Of a DNA stretch of 12,415 nucleotides, positions 1 through 8,007 are shown one piece after another; within the stretch, counting starts at the first letter, position 1, and each line of letters begins with the position of its first letter. Under the pieces are notes generated by a model. It did not search any database. It was not told the DNA's origin and saw only the letters and a list, made by a program, of their open reading frames with translations. Position numbers and translations under genes: made by a program. This stretch comes from Zancudomyces culisetae (lineage: Eukaryota > Kickxellomycota > Harpellomycetes > Harpellales > Legeriomycetaceae): assembly GCA_001969505.1 (NCBI GenBank), contig LSSK01000133.1, positions 9,653 through 22,067 on the forward strand, read 5' to 3'.

Positions 1-98
1 CATACTTTTCATACAGTAGTGATAACTAATTAAAAAAGCAGAAATATGGATATCAAATACTGCAAGATTCCGAAAAAAAAATGCAAACTGCAGGACAA

Positions 99-152
99 GG
101 TATTGGTATTGGTATTGGTATTGGTATTGGTGTTGGTGTTGGTGTTGGTGTA
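99..152. repeat. Hexanucleotide minisatellite (GGTATT)5-(GGTGTT)3-GGTGTA
   Basis: Nine tandem six-base units: five GGTATT, three GGTGTT and a last variant GGTGTA. The change of unit half-way suggests one point change that then spread by slippage. On the plus strand it would read Gly-Ile/Gly-Val; on the minus strand Asn-Thr, Ile-Pro or Tyr-Gln pairs. No gene can be tied to it, but it is the same class of six-base repeat that encodes alternating dipeptides inside the coding sequences of this window. Confidence 0.9.
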
Positions 153-410
153 GGAGGACCTGAACTTTTCTTTTGTATGTTTGGAAACCTTCATTCATCA
201 TTTTCCCCAATTCCTATCATACCTTTAGTTTTTATTGCGTTTTTACATGTGTTTCTTATTCAAAGTTCAAGTGTAATTGTACCTAGGATACATTGACAAT
301 GTTCGTGTCAATGTAACAAACTTGTTATCACAACATTATCGAGAAATGTTGCTAACCAAAGTAACTCGATTTTGGTTAATCATCGTTTTTACTTTTATCT
401 TTCAACAAAT

Positions 411-418
411 AAACGTGC
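411..418 (-). promoter_or_regulatory. Candidate Pho4-type site (GCACGTTT on minus strand)
   Basis: AAACGTGC on the plus strand is GCACGTTT on the minus strand, the same core as the twin sites at 805-834. CACGTT is a known lower-affinity form of the Pho4 CACGTG site. It lies about 1.15 kb upstream of the PHO81 ATG, so relevance to this gene is uncertain. Confidence 0.3.
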
Positions 419-804
419 TTGTATCTTGTATTTTGACTGGTCAATTAGATTTTTAGCAAAATAAGAGTAAAACACGGATCTAAGTATTTTTTTGCTCTTT
501 TCCAAAAACACCAAAGGTGGTTACAACAACCCAGAAGCTGCGTATAGATGCGATCTAAACATATTAGGTGTGATAAAATCAACAATACCTAACCCTAAAG
601 GCTAATTATATATGCCCATCCCAAGGCATGCTAACACATACCGAATGAAAGTGCATGTTTGTTTTTGTTTATATCAGAATAAGCGTAAAGTGAAAGTCTC
701 AAGTTTGAAAAGACAGCAAAAGGAAATTAATGTACATGTATGAGGTGAAAAGGGGAGGGGAGCATACATCAGAATATTCGGATGCAGGGGCTTCAAAAAC
801 TTCA

Positions 805-834
805 GCACGTTTTTTTTTCGCACGTTTTTTTTGT
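805..834 (+). promoter_or_regulatory. Tandem pair of Pho4-like GCACGTTTT sites
   Basis: Two direct copies of GCACGT followed by eight or more T, starting at 805 and 820, exactly 15 bases apart. The form GCACGTTTT is the same as the low-affinity Pho4 site type of the yeast PHO5 promoter (UASp1). In Saccharomyces cerevisiae PHO81 is itself induced by Pho4 under phosphate starvation, so this pair upstream of a PHO81 orthologue fits positive feedback. It is about 440 bases upstream of the candidate 5'-UTR intron donor and 730-760 upstream of the ATG. The motif and spacing are seen; binding is inferred. Confidence 0.5.
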
Positions 835-1245
835 ATAAACCTATATTTTTATTATGTGCCATTATACCAAATGATATATTACTAGCATTTTCCTTATTCG
901 CTGGTTTTTAATCCTTGGCTTAAGCTGAATATAAAAATCTGGCCAAGGAAATAAAACGTTTTTGATTATTTTTCTAATGGAAAATATCTAACTCCTAAAA
1001 TCTACGAAAAGATGGTTAGCCAATTTTGCTCTAATAGGCATTTTCGTTGTTTATTACAAAAAAAAATTAAAATCTACGTAAAAAGAATATTTGGACTGTA
1101 TATTCGAATTTGTGAATAATAGAAAATTGTAGTATATTCCTAGGTTGTAGCCAAAGGATAAGTGAAAAGGAACGACACGAATGATTGTTAGCTGGCCATA
1201 TACCCCGACCTTTTTTTTTTCACTCTGAGGTCCTAATTATTTTAG

Positions 1246-1454
1246 GTAAGTATAGGCAATAGCCGTCCTTTCGACCTAAACGTGTACTCACCATTTATTT
1301 TTATTCAATATACAGCCTAAATTGTACGTCATACTGAGTGTTAAAAAAAAGAGGGATAGAGGTATTAAGGGGATGTGTGTGTAGACGGACGCATATAGTA
1401 GTAAAATTTAGTTTGGAGTACTAACAACCGACTGCGAAATTTGATTAATATCAG
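1246..1454 (+). other. PHO81: Candidate 5'-UTR intron of PHO81
   Basis: AG|GTAAGT at 1244-1251 is a near-perfect donor, a perfect TACTAAC branch sequence lies at 1419-1425, and an acceptor TCAG ends at 1454, 30 bases after the branch A. Splicing would remove an internal ATG with a very short frame (ATG TGT GTG TAG, around 1374), and no ATG remains between 1455 and the PHO81 start at 1561. That is what a leader intron would look like. Whether transcription starts upstream of 1246 cannot be told from sequence. Confidence 0.45.
1279..1284 (-). promoter_or_regulatory. Additional CACGTT core
   Basis: AACGTG on the plus strand is a CACGTT core on the minus strand. It lies inside the candidate leader intron, about 280 bases upstream of the PHO81 ATG. 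Alone it is weak; it counts mainly as the fourth such core in this upstream region. Confidence 0.2.
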
Positions 1455-1560
1455 CGAATTCATAAAGAATTATAGAAATTTACTGATTTTTTTGTTTCTA
1501 ATCTAACCCAAATATAAAATTCGACAAAGATTTGGTATCAGCAGTATCAAAAATCGAGAA

Positions 1561-4500
1561 ATGAAGGTAACTATCACATTAGCTAGTATATCAATATTTA
1601 CAAATTCAGAGAACTGAGAAAAATAATGCTACAAAGAAAAAACGCGATTAATTAAAGTGGTGGGTAATGAATCAATATATAGTTCGGAAAACACATATTG
1701 ACCCATCGACAAGAAAGTTGGGAGGATCAGTACTTGGATTATAAAGCTCTAAAGAAACTAATAACCAAACTACTTGGCAAGGATCCCCAAGGTAAGTTTA
1801 ATGTGTGTTGATATATTTCCACGAAAATGTTTATGATATTAGGGTCACTGAATAGTAACGTATATATCTTTTTTGAAAAAAAAAACAATTATAGGTGACT
1901 TATTAGCAGAAAGTGAAAGGACGGAGAAGCGAAAAGAGTTTTTTGCTAGACTAGAACAAGAGATAGAAAAGGTACGAGTTTGTTATACGATGGCTAGATA
2001 GAAATGCTTGGATATGTTCTTATGATAGAGAAGATTAAAAATGGGAGTTTATTCTAGTATACAATTTGGATGGATACAACGGATTTATAGGTAGGAAGCT
2101 TTTACCAATCAGAGGAGGAAAAACAGCATGCAAGGTATAAAGAGCTAAAAGAAACACAAATACTACTGCTGGAGAGAGAAAAAACTGAGGAATATGAGGG
2201 ATGTAGAACTTATGTGGTACTGTGTGGGATAGGTGAGGGTTGGGAGCAGCTAAACCATGAAGTAGACAATTTGGCAAGTTTTGCAGAACTAAACAGTACA
2301 GCAGTGCGGAAAATAGTAAAGAAATGGGACAAGCGCGCACAAAGTAGTTTTAAAGAAGTGTATTTAGAGCAACAACGGAAATACCAGGCGTGGTTCGATA
2401 GGAAAAAGATAACAGAGTTGAGTGACAACGTGTTGAAGGAGATAATTTCAACAGAGAACCTTGCACGAGCACTTGTAAACAAATCGTCGTGGGAATTATG
2501 GATGGAGCAAGCAATACAGAAGAATAATGAAGCTGAAATCACACAGCAGCTGTTTACAGGTGCGTTGATGGTGGAAAAGGGGAAAGAGGGGAAAGAACCA
2601 TTCATTCAGTATATAAAAGGGATTAAAAGAATAGACAGCGAGTGGAAGGCAAAAATTAGCGGCCGAACATTAATCCATGCAGCAGCAAAGGTTGGAATTG
2701 TGGAGTTGGTTATTCTGTGTATAGAAAACAAGGTGGATGTTGAGGTAGTGGACAGATATGGAAAAAAGGCACTGTACTACGCAATATCCAATGGAAATAG
2801 TCAGATAGTGAAACTAATTCTCGAAAATTTTGACAAGAATGAGTTAATGGTAGATTCACATGATACTCAGGCAGTTCAGTTTGCAGCATCTGAAGGTCAG
2901 CTCGAATGTATGAGCGAAATATTAGAGTATTTGAAGCAGAGAGGGCTACTAAACGAATCTATTCCAATTATGGAGAGGGCATTGTTTAAGAGCTGTGGAC
3001 GTGGCACGTGGGAGATCGCCAGATTATTGAGCCAGTACGGTTTAGAAGTAGAGAGTGCAGTTGAACTCAAGTCAGGGTTAACCGCCTTGCACACCGCAGC
3101 AGCACAAGGGTGTCTTGAAATTATGGTTTGGCTGATTGAGCAAGGTGCGGATATTGACATCAAAGACAAAGATATGGGATGGACAGCATTGTTTTATGCA
3201 GCAAAGAATGGGTATGGGGACTGCGTTGATTTGCTACTTACACATGGCGCAAACATCAATCAGACTGATGAACAAGGGAAGACTGCTGGCTTTTATGCTG
3301 CATATGAGGGCCACCATGCTATTTCTTGCAAACTAATACCTACTATTTCTGACTCTACGATGAGTTCAATGCAACTTGAAGATTTTATTCCGGATTTGGA
3401 GCTTCCACCACCAGTTATTCCTTATTATCGTCGTGAATACAGTCAAAACCTACGTACAAAACAGCTAGTAGTACGCTTAAAAATCTTGGATAAGGGTAAA
3501 ACACAACCAATAAAATTTATAAATCACCTCAATCTGTCATCAATAAGAATCCAGGTGGGTTCGCTAGGGCAGGAGTCTCACACGTTTAAACTTCCGATTT
3601 TGAAAGATCAATGCTGTGTAATTGATTTACTCACAGAATCGATTGATATCTCGATTTTTGCCACATTTGGAAACTATTTGATTGCTAACGGCACAATCAC
3701 ATCGGGTGTGTTTTCATCAACTGAAAAAGTTGAGAACTTTGTGGTGCTATTGACAAATAGCCTAAATGCTGTTGTTGCAGAGCTGAAGCTGTCGTTTTTG
3801 GTTATCAAACCGTTTGATCTTAGTGCTGTTCCCAACCTAAATTATTCGATAGCTACACCACCACCTGCTCCTTCTCATGATGAATTTGCATCCAAATATT
3901 TAAACATCAAGGTACAGCTAACAAAGGATTTAGTTCCAGTTATTTATAAGGATGATCTTGTTTTAGTTAACGAATCCATTGGGCTGTACTTGCCCATTTG
4001 CGCCTTGACCTATTCCGAACTTTCAAAACTGCTAAGAAACGATCCTTCGGTATTTCCTAAATTTGGTTTCCTAAAAGCTGCATCTCAAGAGTTCACTACC
4101 ACCAGATACCTTTCTGAGCGATTGGCACTTGGGAGTTCTGGATATCCATTAGAAAAGGCACTTACTGAGATGGATGAAAGAATAGGCTTGAATATCGAGG
4201 TATATTCGGGTACATCGCATTCTGCCGATGAAACTATGACTTGTTGTTATGGAAACAAGAATTTAGCGGTTGATATGATTCTTAAAACGCTGTTGCCGTT
4301 TTCTTGTTCTTCACAAGCGCTAATAGACGCTGGTGATCAGTTATTGGGCGAGAGGGGTCATCTGAGAAGGTCAATTTTTGTGAACTCAAAGGATGTTGAC
4401 ACAGTATTAATGTTGTGTTCCAAACAGGCTATTTTCCCGGTGTTTTTAAGAGTGGATACGGAAACCATGTCGCTCAAAAGTGCAACAGAATTTGCGAGTC

Positions 4501-4838
4501 TTAACAGGATATTTGGACTGATTATTAGCTACCAGCAAATCCACGATTATTTCCAGCCAATAATCAATGCGGTGCGGAAAACATCTTCAGACTTGAAGAT
4601 TTGTATCAAAATGGATGATGAAAACGAAGATGAAAATGATGGAACGAGTCCATGTGATGTAGAAGATGTCTGTAGTGAGAGTGATAAAGACAACAAGACA
4701 CAATTAGACTCAGGCCTTAGAAAACACAGAATGAATGGCGTTTTGAGCAGAGACAAGTGTTCCTGTTTGTGTAACAAAGTAGGCTTTGATTTAGGTGTGG
4801 ATGTGATCACATGTCACTTGATCACCAGAACATTTTGA
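1561..4838 (+). CDS. PHO81: Pho81/NUC-2-type CDK inhibitor of phosphate signalling (SPX-ankyrin-GDPD-like), 4 exons
   Basis: Exons 1561-1566, 1683-1791, 1895-1971 and 2091-4838 join to a 979-residue protein (baker's yeast Pho81 is about 1,180). The start is fixed by the SPX signature MKFGK, split across the first junction. SPX is about residues 1-185, with Y22, K26 and the basic helix K138/K141/K142/K145 (RKIVKKWDKR), the places where SPX domains bind inositol pyrophosphates. About six ankyrin repeats follow (254-480), then the family block IPDLELPPPVIP (497-508), near the segment that in yeast inhibits the Pho80-Pho85 kinase, a C2-like stretch (518-650) and a GDPD-like domain (660-979) with QLTKDLVPVIYKDD and GLNIEV. 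The HRG motif of active glycerophosphodiesterases is absent, so it is probably non-catalytic. A 50-residue acidic and Cys-containing insert (about 904-955) interrupts the last part. Inferred role: switching the PHO regulon on when phosphate is low. The identity is firm; exact splice sites rest on homology and GT-AG ends. Confidence 0.92.
1567..1682 (+). other. PHO81: PHO81 intron 1
   Basis: A 116-base intron directly after ATG AAG, with donor GTAACT and acceptor ATATAG. Removing it joins Met-Lys to Phe-Gly-Lys, restoring the invariant SPX start. Phase 0. No good TACTAAC branch is visible, so the branch site must be degenerate. Confidence 0.85.
1792..1894 (+). other. PHO81: PHO81 intron 2
   Basis: A 103-base intron, donor GTAAGT, acceptor TTATAG, with TAGTAAC (one change from TACTAAC) at about 1853-1859 as possible branch. 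It splits a Gly codon after its first base (phase 1) between LLGKDPQ and DLLAESE. The reading frame through both flanks fits SPX. Confidence 0.85.
1972..2090 (+). other. PHO81: PHO81 intron 3
   Basis: A 119-base phase-0 intron with an uncommon donor GTACGA and acceptor TTATAG. It joins FFARLEQEIEK to VGSFYQSEEEK, a stretch that matches the helix turn of fungal SPX domains (baker's yeast has a similar EKVNGYY run). An in-frame TAG at 2088-2090 shows that the main frame cannot extend upstream without splicing. Confidence 0.85.
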
Positions 4839-6219
4839 TTTCTTTTTTTCGTAAACTTTAATTAATAGAGCGGGTTTCATGATAGGCAAGGGGAGATAGG
4901 GAAACGAGGGGTTTTTTTTCTTTTTGTTAGAGTAAATGAAAAATAAGGAATGTAAAAATCACTTGGTTGAGGGGATGGATACTCTAGGAATTTGCAAACT
5001 CCGGCTATTGAGGCTGTGAAAGATTGGATTGTTTGAATGTGGTAGTGGTGGTAGTGATGGTAAAAGCGGAAAACAAAAGAAAGAAAAACTAGAAAAAAAG
5101 AGTAGAAAATAATAGAAAATAAAAAGTGGCATGATTTAAGGGAGGGGAAAAAAAGTATGGTACGATGTTTTTTTTACTTTTGCAGTATATATTAGAGGTT
5201 TGAAATTAATGTTCATTGATAATTTCAATCGCTGAATCAGGAAAAAGGAAAATCGTATTGAAAAAGGCAAAAAATAGATGCAATAATATCGCTGTATCCC
5301 CAAGTATTACAAAAGAAAATAGGATAATGGGATAATGGGATTTTGGACATGTAAACGTTTCAAATAAAAGATGAGCATTAGCATGGCGTTAATAATAGGA
5401 TTTACGAGAAAAGTGGTAAATAGTCAACAACCCAGGAGGAGAAGAGACCATTGTATGTGCTACCCCTGGCTAAAACTGGGTTTGAATTTGTAAATAAAAG
5501 GGGATTTTGAAGAGTTTGTGTTCAGTTATTTAGGATAAGGAATGTGAAATGAGAAGAGTAGTTTTGATGGTTAAAAAAGGAAAATTTTGAACTGAATCAG
5601 TGTTACTATGTTGCTATATACTTTTAGTACAAAGCACAATTTGTTTGAAATGTTATTGATAGAAAATATGAAAATATAAAAGTATATTTTGTTTGTAACT
5701 TGAATACAAGAGAAAAAAACAAGCCATTTTTAGTGCTTTTACCAAAAAATTAAAGATGGGATAATTGAAAATAAAGATTTACTTGTCAAATCAAAAATCG
5801 TTAATGTGTACACAATCATTTATGAAATAAACGAAAGGAAAAAAAAAATACCTGATTTTCGTTATTTTTTTTCTATTTTTTTTTTTGTAAATTCTTATTG
5901 GGATGAATAGCAGCAATTAGCGGAATAAAGAAATGCAAATAAAAAAAAAATAAGAATAAAGAGAAAACGCCAAAACACTGGCATTTCATTTGCCAGAAAT
6001 AAAAAATGCAGCAAGGCTCAAAAAATTAAAAGCGAAGGTTAATCGATTTCGAAATAATCTGAAAGATATGTTTGCTATATTTACTTTTTCAGTTTCATGA
6101 CATTGAAAAAAAAGTATATTACAGGAAATAGAATAAAGAAAAAGAAAGAGACGATATAAAGAGACCGAAAAGAAGCAGGATAGACACTTGTGCATATATA
6201 CAGATATACATATACACAA
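4839..6219. other. AT-rich spacer between PHO81 and COQ2
   Basis: About 1.4 kb holding the PHO81 3' end and the COQ2 promoter. I see no convincing protein or RNA gene. There are T-runs and AATAAA-like sequence just after the PHO81 stop. Two inverted CCAAT boxes (ATTGG at 5023-5027 and 5897-5901) could serve a HAP-type activator, which controls respiratory genes in yeasts, but five-base motifs are common by chance. The rest is homopolymer-rich filler. Confidence 0.6.
6155..6160 (+). promoter_or_regulatory. COQ2: Possible TATA element of COQ2
   Basis: TATAAA 60 bases upstream of the COQ2 ATG, inside a purine-rich stretch. The position is close for a yeast TATA box (usually farther from the ATG), so it may be chance in AT-rich DNA. 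Confidence 0.2.
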
Positions 6220-8007
6220 ATGCATAAATTTGGAACGTGGGGGGCAGTTCAGTTTGGCAGGCTATTGCACCAGCAACAGCAGAGCGGGGGGATAAATATA
6301 GTTTTGGCACACGGATATTCATCACTAGTTCAAAATAAAAGTAGTTGTAGTAGCCTTGCAAAGTTTGTACATATAAAGCCCATAAGAATAGAATTTTTGG
6401 CAAGAGCAGTGGGTAATAGTGATGGCAGTAGTAGAAGTAATGCTTTGACAGGGGGTGGACAGGTGGCTGGAATATTTACAACAACAGATATTCTGAGTAA
6501 AAAAAAAATAAAACAAGGTCTCGCGTCAATGGATAAAGATAGAAACATCAGCAATAGTCGAGATAATGGAAGAAGTAATGGTTGTGGGCATGGGAATAAT
6601 GGTATTGAAAAGATAGATCATAACAGTATCATAGAAGAAAGTAAAATTCTGATAACAGAACAGCTACAATTGTCAACATCTCCATCTCCAACTCCATCAT
6701 CATCATCACCACCACCACCATCAGTACCGTCATCGTCATCGTCATCAACATCAACATCGACATCGTCATCACCATTACCACTACCAACACCAACGAGCGG
6801 CAGTAGTATGGACAGTGGAAATGGGAATAATAAAGGTAATAATGGCTTGGTTGCGAAACTGCGGCCATACTACCTGCTAGCACGAATGGACCGACCAATT
6901 GGATCACTACTACTGTTTTGGCCCAGTGCGTGGGCACTAACATTTTCATACCTACACTTCAGCACACTGGCGGCGAGCACAGCGACTACAACGGCGGCAG
7001 GTGTGGCAGCCACGACAGCAACAGCACTTGTGTTAACACCGGGAGTATACTTGCATTACATGGCGATATTTTTAGCAGGATCTGTACTGATGCGCAGTGC
7101 AGCGTGTATAGTGAACGATATGCTGGACGTCAAGTACGATCGGCAGGTAGCACGCACGCGGCTTAGCCGACCGCTGGCAAATGGCACAGTGACGCGTATG
7201 CAGGCAGTTGAGTTGCTGGCGGTAGTGCTGAGTGCGGGATTTTTGGTGCTTGTACAACTTAATAACTTTTCGGTGCTTTTGGGGATGTGTTGTTTGCCTT
7301 TAGTGGTGATATACCCACTTATGAAGCGGATTACGCACTTACCACAGGTATTTTTGGGACTGACGTTGAATTATGGCGTGTTGATTGGGTGGAGTGCAAT
7401 TTCGGGTAATTATCCGCCACTTTCATCGCTAGCAAACGAGTCGTGGATTAGCAAGACAAGTTCAAGCGAGAATTTAATTGGAAATGTAGTTAATAGTGGT
7501 ACTAATGTTATTAGCAGTAGTGGTAGCGGTAGTGGGGTATATGATATCATGGAGCGATTAACGACATCAGTATCTACAATATTTTCAAACGGAGACATTG
7601 CATTTGGGGGTAGCAATTTCGATCTCAGTATTGTACTCCCGCTATATACAGCGACTATTTTATGGACAGTTATGTACGATACTATTTACGCCCACCAGGA
7701 CAAGGTTGATGATGCACGGATAGGCGTTAAATCCACCGCATTGCTGTTTGGAGACCGGTTTACCAAACCCGTACTGTATACATGTGCCGCTCTAACGATT
7801 GCATTATTGGTGTATGCTGGGTACCGCAATGGGTTCGCTGGTCCGCTGTACTATGGTGGCCTGTTGACGGCGGGCACGTATACATTGATGGAGAGTATTT
7901 ACAAATTGAACCTTAATGATCCAAAGAGTTGTTGGCGTGCTTATTCCAAGAGCAATAGATTTGGGTTGTTGGTTTTGTTATTGATATTTACTGGTAACTT
8001 GGTATAA
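6220..8007 (+). CDS. COQ2: 4-hydroxybenzoate polyprenyltransferase, mitochondrial (Coq2)
   Basis: Coq2 attaches the polyprenyl tail to 4-hydroxybenzoate in the mitochondrial inner membrane, the second committed step to ubiquinone. The UbiA-family signatures are complete: KLRPYYLLARMDRPIGSLLL at 213-232, first Asp motif NDMLDVKYD (299-307; D300, D303, D307) followed by RTRLSRPLANG, PLMKRITHLPQ, GLTLNYG, and the second Asp motif YDTIYAHQDKVDD (486-498) with IGVKSTALLFG. These Asp residues bind the Mg-diphosphate. Several hydrophobic membrane helices lie between 225 and 590. The first 57 residues have no Asp or Glu and several Lys/Arg, as in a mitochondrial presequence. The start is ATG at 6220; an in-frame TAG at 6181 leaves no earlier ATG. 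Length is 595 residues, far above the usual 370-420, because of a 209-residue leader with Ser/Pro/Thr runs and a roughly 75-residue insert (392-470) in a loop. Family certain, no intron needed. Confidence 0.96.
   Translation: MHKFGTWGAVQFGRLLHQQQQSGGINIVLAHGYSSLVQNKSSCSSLAKFVHIKPIRIEFLARAVGNSDGSSRSNALTGGGQVAGIFTTTDILSKKKIKQGLASMDKDRNISNSRDNGRSNGCGHGNNGIEKIDHNSIIEESKILITEQLQLSTSPSPTPSSSSPPPPSVPSSSSSSTSTSTSSSPLPLPTPTSGSSMDSGNGNNKGNNGLVAKLRPYYLLARMDRPIGSLLLFWPSAWALTFSYLHFSTLAASTATTTAAGVAATTATALVLTPGVYLHYMAIFLAGSVLMRSAACIVNDMLDVKYDRQVARTRLSRPLANGTVTRMQAVELLAVVLSAGFLVLVQLNNFSVLLGMCCLPLVVIYPLMKRITHLPQVFLGLTLNYGVLIGWSAISGNYPPLSSLANESWISKTSSSENLIGNVVNSGTNVISSSGSGSGVYDIMERLTTSVSTIFSNGDIAFGGSNFDLSIVLPLYTATILWTVMYDTIYAHQDKVDDARIGVKSTALLFGDRFTKPVLYTCAALTIALLVYAGYRNGFAGPLYYGGLLTAGTYTLMESIYKLNLNDPKSCWRAYSKSNRFGLLVLLLIFTGNLV
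6676..6807 (+). repeat. COQ2: Coding Ser/Pro/Thr microsatellite in the COQ2 leader
   Basis: Runs of TCA/TCG/CCA/ACA triplets encode residues 153-196, almost only Ser, Pro and Thr, including PPPP, a run of six Ser and STSTSTS. The triplet mixture and slippage-prone sequence suggest length variation between strains. It lies between the presequence and the first membrane helix. Confidence 0.8.

Larger units (their letters stand above)
1..1560. other. Long 5' intergenic region upstream of PHO81
   Basis: No reading frame here resembles a known protein. The two open frames above 60 codons (81-296 plus, 674-862 minus) look like chance: one is made of a short repeat, the other of AT-rich sequence. 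The region is AT-rich with many homopolymer runs. What I can support in it is listed separately: a hexanucleotide repeat near the left end, CACGTT-type sites at about 411, 805, 820 and 1279, and a candidate 5'-UTR intron at 1246-1454. I saw no tRNA-like T-arm/box B. The left part may hold the end or promoter of a neighbour outside the window, but nothing shows this. Confidence 0.7.

Noticed and set aside
81-296. A 71-codon plus-strand frame beginning with Gly-Ile/Gly-Val repeats
   Set aside because: Its first third is only the hexanucleotide repeat and the rest has no recognisable domain; nothing supports translation.
674-862. A 62-codon minus-strand frame upstream of PHO81
   Set aside because: AT-rich chance frame that runs through the poly-T/Pho4-like sites; no similarity to any family I recognise.
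912-949. Eight-base inverted repeat TCCTTGGC / GCCAAGGA with a 22-base loop
   Set aside because: Stems of this length within such spacing are expected several times in 12 kb by chance; no flanking terminator or RNA signature.
2214-2216. GTG at 2214 as start of a shorter PHO81 protein
   Set aside because: It lies inside the SPX domain, is not ATG, and upstream exons supply the expected MKFGK start in the correct phase.
2035-3169. Minus-strand frames opposite PHO81
   Set aside because: They are shadows of the conserved plus-strand gene, with no domain of their own.
5429-5482. Seven-base inverted repeat AACCCAG / CTGGGTT in the PHO81-COQ2 spacer, considered as an ncRNA hairpin or tRNA arm
   Set aside because: Too short with a 40-base loop; no cloverleaf, no A/B boxes and no snoRNA C/D boxes in order.
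6190-6192. GTG at 6190 as the COQ2 start
   Set aside because: Not a normal start in yeast; an ATG follows in frame at 6220 and gives a better mitochondrial presequence.
6629-6949. Minus-strand frame rich in Met/Val opposite the COQ2 leader
   Set aside because: Composition simply mirrors the Ser/Pro/Thr microsatellite on the coding strand.
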